From assembly GCA_019359505.1 (NCBI GenBank), contig JAHHHD010000011.1:62001-126000 (forward strand): 64,000 nucleotides of DNA, read 5' to 3'. Origin of the DNA: Drouetiella hepatica Uher 2000/2452. GTDB taxonomy: Bacteria; Cyanobacteriota; Cyanobacteriia; Elainellales; Elainellaceae. Positions 29,517 through 38,668 of this stretch are shown in pieces. The translations under genes were made by a program, and so were the position numbers. Each line of letters begins with the position of its first letter. Positions within the stretch are counted from its first letter, which is position 1. The notes beneath the pieces are model-generated. The model saw nothing but the letters and a program-made list of their open reading frames with translations. It ran no database searches and was not told where the DNA came from.

Positions 29517-30701
29517 TTAACCGATCGCCTTGGCACTCTGTTGACGATGCAGCAGCATTGCCTGAACGAATTTCTCAAACAAATAGTCTGCATCATGGGG
29601 ACCCGGACTCGCCTCTGGGTGATACTGCACCGAGAATAGCGGCAGGGTTTTATGGCGTAGACCCGCCACCGTGCGATCGTTCAAATTCAGGTGCGTGATC
29701 TCCACTTCGACATTGGGCAAAGAATCAGCGCTAATGGCAAAGCCGTGATTTTGGCTGGTGATTTCTACGGGCTGCTGACTCATGCCGCAGGGCTGATTGA
29801 GTCCCCGATGCCCAAATTTCAGCTTGAAGGTTTCAGCTCCCAGAGACAAACCCAAAATTTGATGTCCCATACAGATACCAAACATTGGCTTTTCGCTGGT
29901 CAAGAGCGCTTTAGTAGTGGCGATGCCCTCTGCTACGGTTGCCGGATCGCCAGGCCCATTCGAGAGAAAGATGCCATCTGGGTTGTACTTGAGGATGTCT
30001 TCGGGCGGCGTGTCTACGGGTACGACAATGACCCGACAGCCGTAGCTGGCTAGCCGTCGCAAGATATTTTTCTTGATACCAAAGTCGATCGCCACAACGG
30101 TCAGAGGTTCGGTTGGAGCCTGGGCGATCGCGGTCGAGGTCGGTTTAATCGTATAGTCCCAGGCAGCATCCGTCGTTTCAGACCATTCGTATGCCGATTG
30201 CGTGCTGACTTCGCGCACCAGATTTAGCCCTGCCATGCTGGGGGCTTCCTGCACCCGCATCAACAAATCGGCTGGATCAAGAATTTCGGTAGAGATGCCG
30301 CCATTCATCGCGCCTGCCGATCGCAGCTTGCGGGTCAGAGCGCGAGTGTCAATGCCGTAAATGCCGGGAATCCCATACTTCTTCAGGTAATCTTGCAGCG
30401 ATTGAGTCGATCGCCAGTTGCTGGGGCGAGAGCAGATGTTTCGGGCGATCGCCCCTTTAATCTGCGGACGACCTGACTCTTCGTCTTCAGGATTAACGCC
30501 CGTATTTCCTAACTCAGGATAGGTAAAGGTAATAATTTGCCCTCGGTAGCTTGGATCGGTCAGCACCTCCTGGTAGCCCGTCATGCCTGTGTTAAATACC
30601 ACCTCGCCGATGGCAGTAGCCGATGCACCAAACGACCACCCTCGATAGGTTGTTCCATCTGCCAAGACGAGTAATGCAGGCTGAGCACCAGAGAACAGCA
30701 T
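29517..30701 (-). CDS. carA: carbamoyl-phosphate synthase small subunit CarA
   Basis: CarA hydrolyses glutamine and channels ammonia to CarB for carbamoyl phosphate, the precursor of arginine and pyrimidines. The N-terminal domain is typical ([29 protein letters not shown]). The class I glutamine amidotransferase domain has the nucleophile Cys 277 ([14 protein letters not shown]) and the His-Glu pair in [12 protein letters not shown]. Length of 394 residues is normal. It is convergent with the hybrid kinase, 30 bp apart. carB is not in the window. Confidence 0.98.
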   Translation of the reverse strand: MLFSGAQPALLVLADGTTYRGWSFGASATAIGEVVFNTGMTGYQEVLTDPSYRGQIITFTYPELGNTGVNPEDEESGRPQIKGAIARNICSRPSNWRSTQSLQDYLKKYGIPGIYGIDTRALTRKLRSAGAMNGGISTEILDPADLLMRVQEAPSMAGLNLVREVSTQSAYEWSETTDAAWDYTIKPTSTAIAQAPTEPLTVVAIDFGIKKNILRRLASYGCRVIVVPVDTPPEDILKYNPDGIFLSNGPGDPATVAEGIATTKALLTSEKPMFGICMGHQILGLSLGAETFKLKFGHRGLNQPCGMSQQPVEITSQNHGFAISADSLPNVEVEITHLNLNDRTVAGLRHKTLPLFSVQYHPEASPGPHDADYLFEKFVQAMLLHRQQSAKAIG

Positions 30702-31095
30702 AGAATTCCTCTCATGAATAGGTTGAATAGAATCTGAATAGCAAGCGTTCTTATCCTACGTCTGTAGGGGGAAGATGAACAGTCACAACGGTGACGGTTA
30801 TAGCTGTCGCTAGTTTGCTTAGGACATTTTTGGTGGGGCGCTTAGCGCCCCACCAAAAATGTCCCCGTCCTAACCGCCTTGGCAGTTGCTATAAAAGAAG
30901 GGTTAAGGGTGTAGCCTGCCTCCTGTAGGGTCGGTCAGCCCGCCTGCCCAAAATTTAGCAAGCACAATAAATATTTGCGATCGTGTAATATGCGAGGCTA
31001 TCTTGCTAAGCTTATATTTCAGGAGTTATTGTCCAGACCACCTGTACATTAACCGTTCCCGCCATCCAATTTCTCAATTACCTTAACCGCGCCTG
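30702..31095. other. 394-bp divergent spacer carA / GNAT gene
   Basis: It holds the promoters of carA and the acetyltransferase, and one A element at 30799-30893. Here an element sits between two divergent starts, unlike the mostly 3' positions of other copies. Confidence 0.6.
30799..30893 (+). repeat. palindromic element A, copy 4
   Basis: Intact ends TATAGC and GCTATA. The perfect stem gacatttttggtggggcgc closes on TTA, the only A copy whose triloop is not GAA or its complement. Confidence 0.92.
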
Positions 31096-31611
31096 ATGGG
31101 TTTCTGGAAAAGCTTATTTAGCACTTCTGATGCCGCCCTGCCCAAGACCACCGAAGCGGATGGTTCCTCTGCTCAGGGCGTTATGGTGGGCAACTCTCGT
31201 ATTTTCTTTAGCACCGATCGCGAAATCGATCTCTACGAGCTAGAAGAGCTTTGTGATGCGGTGGGTTGGTCGCGCCGTCCTTTAAGAAAAGTTAAGAAAG
31301 CTATTCAATTTAGCTTTCTGGTGGTTTCTATGTGGGAGCAGAAGGGCGCAAGTAAGCGGCTGGTAGGCTTCTCGCGGGCAACCTCTGATCACGCATTTAA
31401 CGCCACTATTTGGGATGTGGTGATTCACCCAGATTTTCAGAGCAAAGGGCTAGGAAAAGCCTTAATGCGTCAGATGATTAAAAAGCTCCGCAGCGAGGAC
31501 ATCAGCAACATTACGCTGTTTGCCGACCCGCAGGTAGTCGAATTTTATCGGGGTCTAGGGTTTATGCAAGATCCTGAAGGCATTAAAGGTATGTTTTGGT
31601 ATCCAGATTAG
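31096..31611 (+). CDS. GNAT acetyltransferase, Ycf52/NSI (SNAT-like)
   Basis: The 171-residue protein matches the plastid Ycf52 and plant NSI/SNAT group: [18 protein letters not shown], then [20 protein letters not shown] and the acetyl-CoA loop QSKGLGKAL, ending [20 protein letters not shown]. Plant homologues acetylate lysines of chloroplast proteins and serotonin in vitro. The cyanobacterial enzyme is described as a serotonin N-acetyltransferase, but its natural substrate is less certain. Cytoplasmic. ATG 31096 is the first start in frame. Confidence 0.9.
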   Translation: MGFWKSLFSTSDAALPKTTEADGSSAQGVMVGNSRIFFSTDREIDLYELEELCDAVGWSRRPLRKVKKAIQFSFLVVSMWEQKGASKRLVGFSRATSDHAFNATIWDVVIHPDFQSKGLGKALMRQMIKKLRSEDISNITLFADPQVVEFYRGLGFMQDPEGIKGMFWYPD

Positions 31612-31624
31612 GGGACTTATATTC

Positions 31625-31679
31625 ATGTGATGATTTTCTACTGGGTGTGCAAAGCGCACCCAGTAGAAAATCATCACAT
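31625..31679. repeat. palindrome D, 26-bp stem
   Basis: A 26-bp inverted repeat with one T-G mismatch closes on an AAA triloop. It starts 14 bases after the GNAT stop codon and ends shortly before the stop of the convergent DUF4332 gene. It probably ends transcription on both strands. No second copy is in the window. Confidence 0.9.
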
Positions 31680-31714
31680 TTTGACAATTACCCTAGATGA
31701 GTTGGGTATCCAGA

Positions 31715-32188
31715 TTAGCCCTTGGGCGCGGCGCGGCGAGCCTGGAGCTGAATAGCCTGCTCAATCCACTGGGCAACTTCACCAAATCCAGGACAAAGAT
31801 CCTGCCGCTGCATTGTGGCAATTTGCAGCTTGAGAACCTGCTGGTGCAATCGGGCGATCGGGGTCTGAGCCAACTGTCCCGGAGAGCTAATACCCGCGTG
31901 CAGCAGCAGTCCACAATATTGACAGCCTACTGTTGGAATGCAGGCAAGGTGAGCCAGCGCCGCCCACTTGTTGACATGCTGAATAGGAATTTGCATTTCA
32001 GCCGCCAGAATTTGCCGCTGGTCGGGCGTCTGAGCCTTTTGAAGAAGCTGAAACGTGGTGTGAATGCCGCAGCCCACTAAGCTAGCCTCATCTTGAGGGC
32101 TGATGCCGGGTAGCTGAGCGATCGCCCAATTGCTAGGTTTCAATTGACTAGGTTTCAATGGAACGATTTTCGGCTGAGGCGGTTCCAT
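31715..32188 (-). CDS. DUF4332 helix-hairpin-helix-like protein
   Basis: The 157-residue protein reads NWAIAQLPGISPQDEASLVG, with two HhH-like helical repeats (LPGISPQDEASLVGCGIHTT and CGLLLHAGISSPGQLAQTP) and conserved Cys residues (GCQYCG). This fits the cyanobacterial DUF4332 family, which resembles DNA-binding HhH modules; function is not established. It follows the Ser/Thr kinase on the same strand by 23 bp, so the two could be one transcription unit. Start is ATG 32188. Confidence 0.82.
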   Translation of the reverse strand: MEPPQPKIVPLKPSQLKPSNWAIAQLPGISPQDEASLVGCGIHTTFQLLQKAQTPDQRQILAAEMQIPIQHVNKWAALAHLACIPTVGCQYCGLLLHAGISSPGQLAQTPIARLHQQVLKLQIATMQRQDLCPGFGEVAQWIEQAIQLQARRAAPKG

Positions 32189-32211
32189 AAATTTTGAGGG
32201 TATTGAAAAAT

Positions 32212-34125
32212 CTATTGAGGCTGGTCGTCCAGCAAAACTCTGAGCGAGAATGACGATCGGCGATTGGCGACTACATCAATTTGATAGCGCCCCTGGTCAA
32301 AAATCCGACCTGACCAGTTTCTCACCTCGTTGCCCCCTTCTACCAACTCACCGTTAGGATAGCGCACGTTAATCGAGACTCTGCCCTCTAAAACCTCAGC
32401 GCTAAGAATCTGCCCAGGCTGGACATCGACGAGATAGCGCTTGGTGACTTCGTCGCTTGCCCTGTCGGAAAACTCGACCGGACGACCTAGAGACACATTC
32501 AGCGGCGTAGTTTCAATCTGCGGCTCTGTAGGCGGCAGCGTATCAATCGGGCTGGGCGATTCGGGTGAAGGCGAGGGCGAAGGGAGAGGCTGAAGGTTAA
32601 GATTCAGCCGAAAATCGCTTTCGGGCAGACCTTTAACAGGGCTAAGCCGCACCACATAGTCTCCCGTGTAGGTGAGCGCCCCTTGCCAAGCCGGAACGCG
32701 ATCAACGACGGGTTCCCGATTGGGCGCTAGCACCGTCAGCAGCACTCCTTCTCCTTCCAGCGAGGCATTCAGCGTTTGTCCTTGCTCAGCCGGAATGACA
32801 TAGGCAATGGTTTCATTCGATCGCAAATTGCCCTGGAAGGTTTTGGTTTCGCTATCAGGCAGCAGGATTCCTTCTAGCCGCTGGCTATATTCCGTCGGCT
32901 GTGTGGGCGGGGGCGTAGGAGTGGGGGTCGGGGTGGGCGTGGGGGTCGGGGTGGGCGTGGGCGTGAGGGAAACTGTGGGAGTCGGCGTGGGGCTGGCGAT
33001 AGGCTGATTGGCATTGCGGAGCGCGCTAACGATCGCCCAGCTGGCGATTCCGGCAACGACTGCCACTCCCAGCGCCGTCAAGATAATAGCTAAAGGATTA
33101 TCCCATCCAGAAGAGGGCGTAGAAATAGAGGGGGACGATCGCCGAGAAGCATTCGCTCGAACGGGCGCTTCAGCCGGGGCAGGACGACCGATCGCCATGG
33201 TCTGCATATGAGACACATCGGGTGCGGCGGGGGTAGGCACCTGGGAAACTTGAGCCTGAGTGATCACACCTGCCGGATTGACTGCTGGCTCTGTCGCGAT
33301 TTGGAGGGCTTGAGCTAGGTCAGCAGCAGAGGCATAGCGATCGCTCGGACGATAGCTCAGCATCCGCTCTAGAACTTGGGCAAACCCCGGACTGAGTTTC
33401 GTCCAGCGCTGCCAAGTCCAGGTGAGGCTGCGATCGTCATACAGTGCTTGAGGTTCTTGTCCGGTCAGCAGCACCAGCGCTGTTACTGCCAGCGCGTACA
33501 GATCGCTGCTGGGATAGGCGCGCCCCGTCTGCATTTGTTCGCTGGGAGCATAGCCAAATTTACCTACGGTGGTTGGTTCGGCAACAGCATCAGGCGACTG
33601 AACGCGAGTCGCGATTTCTTTGACCACGCCGAAATCAATTAGCACAGGCAAATTATCGGACTGGCGTAGAATAATATTATCTGGCGCAATGTCGCGATGA
33701 ATGATGCCTTTACTGTGAATGTGGTGCAAAATCGGCAGAATTTGACGGATGAACTGGAGTGCCTCTGGCTCCGAGAAAGTGCTGCCTTTGGCTTTGCGTT
33801 CGTTGAGCAACAGCCGAAACGTCTTGCCCTCAACGTAGTCTTGGACTAAAAAAAGTCGCTGATTATCTTCAAAAGTGGCTCGAAACTGCGGAATCTGCGG
33901 GTGTTGAATTTGGTAGAGAATGGCGGCTTCGCGTTGAAACAGCTCTTTTGCCTTCGTCAAAGCGTAGGCGCTGCCCTGAGGCGGAATAAATTCTTTGAGG
34001 GCACAGCGTTCGTTATAGCGCCCCTGATCTTCTGCCAGATAAGTGCGACCAAACCCTCCCTGTCCCAGAATACTGAGAACACGGTAGCCCTTCAAGATAG
34101 TTCCCAACGGAATTGATGGTTGCAT
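32212..34125 (-). CDS. membrane Ser/Thr protein kinase with extracytoplasmic C-domain
   Basis: A Hanks-type kinase fills the first 280 residues: glycine loop GQGGFGRTY, catalytic Lys in CALKEF, catalytic loop HRDIAPDN (Asp 145), then IDFGVV. The loop has Ala where most Ser/Thr kinases have Lys. One membrane helix follows at about 345-370 (ILTALGVAVVAGIASWAIV), then a Thr-Pro repeat linker and two beta-rich modules resembling pre-peptidase C-terminal domains, probably in the periplasm. Signal and targets are unknown. I start at ATG 34125; the frame also has GTG 34152. Confidence 0.9.
   Translation of the reverse strand: MQPSIPLGTILKGYRVLSILGQGGFGRTYLAEDQGRYNERCALKEFIPPQGSAYALTKAKELFQREAAILYQIQHPQIPQFRATFEDNQRLFLVQDYVEGKTFRLLLNERKAKGSTFSEPEALQFIRQILPILHHIHSKGIIHRDIAPDNIILRQSDNLPVLIDFGVVKEIATRVQSPDAVAEPTTVGKFGYAPSEQMQTGRAYPSSDLYALAVTALVLLTGQEPQALYDDRSLTWTWQRWTKLSPGFAQVLERMLSYRPSDRYASAADLAQALQIATEPAVNPAGVITQAQVSQVPTPAAPDVSHMQTMAIGRPAPAEAPVRANASRRSSPSISTPSSGWDNPLAIILTALGVAVVAGIASWAIVSALRNANQPIASPTPTPTVSLTPTPTPTPTPTPTPTPTPPPTQPTEYSQRLEGILLPDSETKTFQGNLRSNETIAYVIPAEQGQTLNASLEGEGVLLTVLAPNREPVVDRVPAWQGALTYTGDYVVRLSPVKGLPESDFRLNLNLQPLPSPSPSPESPSPIDTLPPTEPQIETTPLNVSLGRPVEFSDRASDEVTKRYLVDVQPGQILSAEVLEGRVSINVRYPNGELVEGGNEVRNWSGRIFDQGRYQIDVVANRRSSFSLRVLLDDQPQ
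32900..32962. repeat. Thr-Pro coding short tandem repeats
   Basis: A 6/12-bp GC-skewed repeat (ggggtgggcgtg type) encodes the TPTPTP linker of the kinase. Such tracts are prone to copy-number change. Confidence 0.85.
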
Positions 34126-34308
34126 GGCAGAATAATCGACTCTTTCAATCACAGAAACTACACCACAAAAGCTCTCTTAAGAAACTTCACGCTCAGCTCA
34201 GGAAATTTCTGAGCCTTCCAAGCCTGTGTTCGTGATTCAACCGAACATCTCATCATAGCAAGGAATAATCTGGGGAAATCACGGTTTTGTGGCAGAGTAA
34301 ATTCCCTC

Positions 34309-35451
34309 TCAATCTATGCCGCGAATGCGAAACAGGAGGAATTGAGTCACCTGAGCAGGATTGAAATTATCGTCGCTCACGAGTATCAGGCTACGGCTGC
34401 CATCGGGCAAGCGCGACCCGATCGCCATGCCTTCCAAATTATCGAGCGGGATGCCTAAGTCTTGAAGGTTGAGCAGCGATCGTTTATAAATCGGCGCAAT
34501 TCCAGAAATATCTCCTTTGAGCGTAGGAACGCCTGAGATGTCCGTCGCCACACCCGTAGCAATCTGAAAAAGCTGAGCATTAGACCCGGCAAGCACGCCA
34601 AACGATCGCTCCAGACTCAAAAAATGACCAGCTTGATCAAGCGTCAGGAGTTCAGTTAAGCCATTGACGGCGTTCTCGACAGGCTCCAAGAGATAGAGAT
34701 GCTCGGCAAGCAGCGTCGTCTGATTCTCTCCTACCAGGTAATGCAGAAAGCGAACAGGCTGCGAAGAGTCCGACTCAGGCAAATCCTGCTGAAGGGCAGC
34801 CTCAGTTGCCGAAAACACCCGAAACGGTTCCAGCCGCCCCCCTGCCGAGCCGCTGGCGTTAAGAGTCAGAGCTTCAAAGCCTAGATTGTCCTGAATGCCG
34901 ACAGGCTGACCCTCGATCGTGTCAGGCAAAAACTCTCTGGGAATGGGCAGACGGCTTTGCCACCGCCCGTCTAGATCAAACTCATCAATGAAAGGGGGAA
35001 TCCCGTTGCGGCTAACCCCTTCGCTAGAGATCAATAGAGTCTGACGCGGCGAGAGAGCAATTCCCTCTGGATCGATCGTGCCAACAGCATAGGGGCGACC
35101 GTCTTCTGCTATTAAAGTCGTGGCTTTCTCGATCTCGACGGAGCTAAGGGCGATCGCCTCCCCCGCCGAACTAAAGCTGAGCTTCAGGGTATAAAACCGT
35201 GCAGGTGCCCGATCGCTGCGATCGTCTGAGATGGCGTAGAAGCGCTCACGTTGGCGATCGTAGGTCAGACCCGACAAACCACCGACCGGAGCATCCTCGA
35301 AGGTAAGCTTCGGCAGCCGATATTCGCCCAGGAAATCGAGAGAAAGATCGAGAAATAGCCGATCTTCTGCTTTGACCTGCGGAATGCTACAGGCGGTCAG
35401 AAAAATCAGGGGCGCTAGGAGGGCAATCAGCAGTCGAGAGAATTGAGGCAC
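34309..35451 (-). CDS. lipoprotein with esterase-like phytase domain
   Basis: The product carries a lipoprotein signal (LLIALLAPLIFLTAC) with lipobox LTAC, followed by a beta-propeller-like domain typical of the esterase-like activity of phytase family: GGLSGLTYDRQRERFYAISDD and TIDPEGIALSP, later DNLEGMAIGSRLPDGSRSLI. It is probably exported and lipid-anchored. Actual phytase or esterase activity is unproven. The frame opens at TTG 35487; I use GTG 35451, which gives a compact lipoprotein signal. It lies upstream of nothing obvious in an operon. Confidence 0.85.
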   Translation of the reverse strand: MPQFSRLLIALLAPLIFLTACSIPQVKAEDRLFLDLSLDFLGEYRLPKLTFEDAPVGGLSGLTYDRQRERFYAISDDRSDRAPARFYTLKLSFSSAGEAIALSSVEIEKATTLIAEDGRPYAVGTIDPEGIALSPRQTLLISSEGVSRNGIPPFIDEFDLDGRWQSRLPIPREFLPDTIEGQPVGIQDNLGFEALTLNASGSAGGRLEPFRVFSATEAALQQDLPESDSSQPVRFLHYLVGENQTTLLAEHLYLLEPVENAVNGLTELLTLDQAGHFLSLERSFGVLAGSNAQLFQIATGVATDISGVPTLKGDISGIAPIYKRSLLNLQDLGIPLDNLEGMAIGSRLPDGSRSLILVSDDNFNPAQVTQFLLFRIRGID

Positions 35452-35662
35452 TACAGTATGGAGTCGCAAAGTTGGCAGGGTAAGCAATAAATATAGAGCG
35501 CTTCTGTCTATCTTCTATCGTGATCGGTTGGATAAGGTGCGATCGGGTGAATCAGAGGAAAATCGAGACAGCCCAAAGGAACAACTTCTGCCTGGAGGGT
35601 GATTAAGTAAATCAATTAAATCTAGTAGAAATAGAATATCAAATCACGTGGAACTGTATTCT

Positions 35663-36100
35663 ATGAAACTGAATTCTTTTACAAAACGACTGTCAGCTAT
35701 GGGACGTTGGGTTGCCATGGCGCTATTTTGCCTATCGACAATCACTTCCGCAGGCGCATTTTTGTCAGGTGGAATGGCGATCGCTGCTCCTAGCCTAATT
35801 GCGGCCTCAGACCTGGGCGACCAGGTTCAAGACAAAGCCAGACAGGACGCTGGACGAGCTAAGAACTTTATCCGAGACACGGCAGATAAGGTTGAGCAAA
35901 CTGCGAAGAAGAATGCTAGCCGCGTAGAGGATGCCACAGATGGCGATGGCAGCTTTGTTGAGCGCAAAGCCAAGAGAGATGCAGCGCGGATTGAGCAGAG
36001 AGCAGAAGAAGATGCAGCGCGCACTCAGAAAGCAGTAGACAACACAAAGAACGCTGTTGAACGCACGGTTGACAACATCAAAGATGCTTTTAGCAACTAG
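35663..36100 (+). CDS. exported LEA-like amphipathic protein
   Basis: A signal peptide (residues 1-35, ending near GGMAIAAP) precedes about 100 residues of charged amphipathic helix, with repeated D.AR..AR/ DA.R and VE.TAKKNA segments. It lacks Cys and Trp in the mature part. The pattern resembles late-embryogenesis-abundant or CsbD-like stress proteins, which protect membranes or proteins; this is inference from composition. Start ATG 35663 is preferred over GTG 35648. A strong terminator follows. Confidence 0.78.
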   Translation: MKLNSFTKRLSAMGRWVAMALFCLSTITSAGAFLSGGMAIAAPSLIAASDLGDQVQDKARQDAGRAKNFIRDTADKVEQTAKKNASRVEDATDGDGSFVERKAKRDAARIEQRAEEDAARTQKAVDNTKNAVERTVDNIKDAFSN

Positions 36101-36113
36101 ATTGGTGGCATAA

Positions 36114-36159
36114 ATTCTAAGCCCTGTTTGGCAGACTTCTGCCAAGCAGGGCTTAGAAT
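36114..36159 (+). terminator. terminator of the LEA-like gene
   Basis: A 21-bp inverted repeat (attctaagccctg arm, one internal mismatch) with loop ACTT is followed by tttt. It starts 13 bases after the stop codon. Confidence 0.88.
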
Positions 36160-36162
36160 TTT

Positions 36163-36256
36163 TATAGCAACCGTCAAGACGTTAGGACGGAGAAGTTTAG
36201 GGTGAGGCGCGAAGCTCCTCACCCTAAACTTTTTAAGCAAAATGGCGACAGCTATA
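36163..36256 (-). repeat. palindromic element A, copy 5
   Basis: Inverted orientation with intact TATAGC and GCTATA. The stem reads gtttagggtgaggcgc and closes on GAA. Compared with other copies the inner GGGG/CCCC has become GAGG/CCTC, a compensated change. Confidence 0.92.
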
Positions 36257-36269
36257 AAGGTCAGAAAAT

Positions 36270-36803
36270 TTAGTAGAAGAACTTGAACCTTTTCTTCTGC
36301 TTATAGTTTCGAGTTGGAGAAGCCGAAGAGAGGTTTCTGCGCCCTCGAAGTAAAGTCCAAATCGTTGAATTGACGATGCTATCGGGACGAAGGTGGTGCT
36401 CTCTCTGAAACGCCTTAATGGCAGCCCTGGTTTTTTCACCAAAGTATCCATCCCGCCGTACCTCATAGCCACAGACACGCAGCAGCCCCTGTAGCTCCAT
36501 TACGTCTGAACCCACTAGCCCTGGCTGTAGCAGACGGCTTCCGGGCTGTATGCTCGATCGCAATGATGTCCAGGTTTCTGCACCTACAACGCCATCAATT
36601 CGTAAGCCGTGCCGCTTTTGATAGAGTTTTACAGCTCTCTCGGTTTTTGAGCCAAAGTCGCCATCTGGTCGTATTCCTGAGGCACCGTGGGCAGAGAGCA
36701 GTTCCTGAATTTCCACGACTGCCGCACCCTGATCCCAAGGGTAAACGGTTGGGCAATCGGCAGGGTTAGGGGGACTGGGAGAAGTGCGATCGCCTTCATT
36801 CAT
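36270..36803 (-). CDS. peptidoglycan-binding protein with two PG_binding_1 domains
   Basis: The 177-residue protein has two tandem peptidoglycan-binding repeats: VVEIQELLSAHG with IRPDGDFGSKTERAVKLYQ, and VMELQGLLRVCG with VRRDGYFGEKTRAAIKAFQ. Such domains anchor wall-active enzymes, but no catalytic domain and no obvious signal peptide is present. The C-terminus is very basic (NYKQKKRFKFF). It lies convergent with the LEA-like gene. Start ATG 36803. Confidence 0.9.
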   Translation of the reverse strand: MNEGDRTSPSPPNPADCPTVYPWDQGAAVVEIQELLSAHGASGIRPDGDFGSKTERAVKLYQKRHGLRIDGVVGAETWTSLRSSIQPGSRLLQPGLVGSDVMELQGLLRVCGYEVRRDGYFGEKTRAAIKAFQREHHLRPDSIVNSTIWTLLRGRRNLSSASPTRNYKQKKRFKFFY

Positions 36804-37065
36804 AGGTCGAGTTTTGCTTGGGTTACTAGGACTCTAGCTCTCTGATGTAAAGGGGTCAAGCTGCGATCGTTACCTCTAGACAATAGGGTTTCGTAACAGA
36901 CTGTAACTGCTTCCGAACAAGAAGCTTAAGCCGTGTAAAACCCTATGATTCTCATGATACTTTGTGAGCAAAGCAGTTTAGGTAAGCAAGGCAGTCTAAC
37001 CTAAAAGCCATCTAGCTTAGACCACTCAATCGCCTAGACAACTCAATCTAATTAGGAATTGTCTT

Positions 37066-37533
37066 ATGGTTCATACCCCACCGTCTATTTCTCCTCGTCA
37101 GATGAACCTGTTACGCACCGTTACCGCCATGGCTTGGGCAGATGGCGATCTTGCGGCTGAAGAAGTTGAGATTATGCTCGATCGCTTCAGCAATATTTTT
37201 GCCAAAGATGCCGCTCAGCAACAGCATCTTCGTCAAGAGCTTCAAAACTACATGAAGCAAAACATCCCTCTTGAAGAAATCACCTCAAAGCTCCATAGCC
37301 CTGAGGAAAAAGAGATGGTGTTGCGGTTAGCGTATGAGGTGATTTCTTGTAGTGCCCGATCGCCCCAAGAGGACAATATCAATGCCGATGAAGCTGCGGC
37401 ATATCAGCAGCTAGTCAGCCTTCTGGGTTTATCAACTGAGAAGGTACAGCAAATCGAATCTGAAGTGCAGTCTTCCTCTGAGGGAAGCCTAGTCGATCGC
37501 TTGGCTCAACACCTTGAGGGCTTTCCCCGCTAG
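37066..37533 (+). CDS. TerB family tellurite-resistance-like protein
   Basis: The 155-residue helical protein matches TerB: LLRTVTAMAWADGDLAAEEVEIML near the start and ADEAAAYQQLVSLLGLS near the end, with acidic residues that in TerB bind metal. Family members occur in stress-response gene sets; here the gene stands alone, so tellurite resistance is not implied. Cytoplasmic. Start ATG 37066. Confidence 0.88.
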   Translation: MVHTPPSISPRQMNLLRTVTAMAWADGDLAAEEVEIMLDRFSNIFAKDAAQQQHLRQELQNYMKQNIPLEEITSKLHSPEEKEMVLRLAYEVISCSARSPQEDNINADEAAAYQQLVSLLGLSTEKVQQIESEVQSSSEGSLVDRLAQHLEGFPR

Positions 37534-37855
37534 ATTCTTAGGGACTGCCTCCGGTATCCGGCTAGCGTGCCGCTGCATTCCCGCCCTTAACTTAATCGAT
37601 TTATTTAGAGAGCAGCCGACCCTGTGCATCCGATCGCCCTTTCAACGCTCTCTCGTATAAGTTTGTTGCATGATTGCGGCTGTAAAAATTGAGATTTGGA
37701 AAGCGCGGAATTCATGCGCAAACTTAATCGCACTAGGTTCAACTTCTATAGTCTCAATAGATCCCTTTCAAGTCAGGTTTAGTGGCGATGTAGCCGTCAC
37801 TAAGCCTAACTTGAAACCTCTGATTTGCAAGAGATCCAACCGCTGTGGAGAAAAA
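37534..37855. other. 322-bp convergent spacer
   Basis: No gene is supported. It contains an imperfect 18-bp inverted repeat at 37767-37815. The rest has no structure I can see. Confidence 0.55.
37767..37815. terminator. 18-bp imperfect stem-loop between convergent genes
   Basis: Arms ttcaagt.agg.ttagtg and complement pair at 16 of 18 positions with one additional G-T, loop of 13 bases. It lies about 40 bases beyond the DUF2808 stop and could serve as a terminator, but no T tract follows. Confidence 0.45.
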
Positions 37856-38431
37856 TTAAGGGAAGAAATTGCTGTCAGACTTATCGAAGTCGAGTCGCCC
37901 ATATCCCAAAAACTGACCGTAAGCCTTCTCTCCGGCGGGATATGCCGTCACCCCAAACAGATACACACCATCTGAAAGCGGATTGCGTCGGGGACGCAGC
38001 CCAATTGTGACCGTTTTTCCTGCCGATACGGGTGGATCGAAGAGCACCGAAACAGTCTGGCTATCTCGATCGAAGGTTGTAGCGCCTAGCGTGATTGCCT
38101 CAGAACGACTGCGAGGAGTCCCTATAAAAGCACGGGTTGCTTCCGTGTTGTAGCGGACTAGCTGATCGAAGCTTGAGCCGTCTTTCTGAGCGATCGTAAT
38201 CCGTTGTAGAGGCTCACCTGCGTCTTCAGGTACCGTCAGCGTAAAGTAATAAGTGGCGCTTGATGCAGTGGTGCGTCGCTCAGTCGTCATGGCATTGACA
38301 AGCGTCGGCGGATGATCAAAATATACTTCTCCCCGCAACTCAACCGCCTGTCCTGCCTGCATCAGAAATGGAGTGAAGGCACCCATAGCTAAACCGACTG
38401 CAGCTAGAAGCGATCGAGACATAAACCGCAT
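37856..38431 (-). CDS. DUF2808 exported protein
   Basis: The 191-residue product has a signal peptide (LLAAVGLAMGAFTPFLMQAG) and a beta-rich domain with YYFTLTVPEDAGEPLQRITI and VSAGKTVTIGLRPRRNPLSDGVYLFGV, ending GYGRLDF. The RPRRNP segment and GVYLFGV are features of the cyanobacterial DUF2808 family, annotated only as exported proteins of unknown function. Start ATG 38431. Confidence 0.88.
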   Translation of the reverse strand: MRFMSRSLLAAVGLAMGAFTPFLMQAGQAVELRGEVYFDHPPTLVNAMTTERRTTASSATYYFTLTVPEDAGEPLQRITIAQKDGSSFDQLVRYNTEATRAFIGTPRSRSEAITLGATTFDRDSQTVSVLFDPPVSAGKTVTIGLRPRRNPLSDGVYLFGVTAYPAGEKAYGQFLGYGRLDFDKSDSNFFP

Positions 38432-38554
38432 GGATGAAGCCCAAACTTAGGATACTCCTATGGTAACAAAGGGGTATGGCAGCGCGGGAGCACCTTTCGA
38501 GAGACACTGCTGAGCAGTGCCTCCCCAAGAAACAACATCTTGAGTAATCTCATC

Positions 38555-38668
38555 ACTGAGTCTCAGTAGATCGTAAATGCTCGTTAATTCTCTAAAAAGT
38601 TAACTTTTTAGAGTTTTGGGTTGCGCGTAGCGCAACCCAAAACCCTGTTTGAGATCTACTGAGTCTAG
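38555..38668. repeat. palindromic element E
   Basis: Outer arms actgagtctcagtagatc and gatctactgagtc surround two stems: a perfect palindrome ctaaaaagttaactttttag at 38592-38611, and a 14-bp stem gttttgggttgcgc closing on GTA at 38613-38643. The right arm overlaps the stop codon of the SIMPL gene. Confidence 0.85.

Noticed and set aside
32900-32962. Possible CRISPR or non-coding microsatellite
   Set aside because: It encodes an in-frame Thr-Pro linker in the kinase.
35807-36145. Minus-strand Cys- and Leu-rich frame opposite the LEA-like gene
   Set aside because: Complement of the amphipathic repeat codons, running into the terminator; not a gene.
37670-37975. Plus-strand 101-codon frame overlapping the DUF2808 gene end
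   Set aside because: It crosses a hairpin and the 3' end of a real gene and shows no domain.
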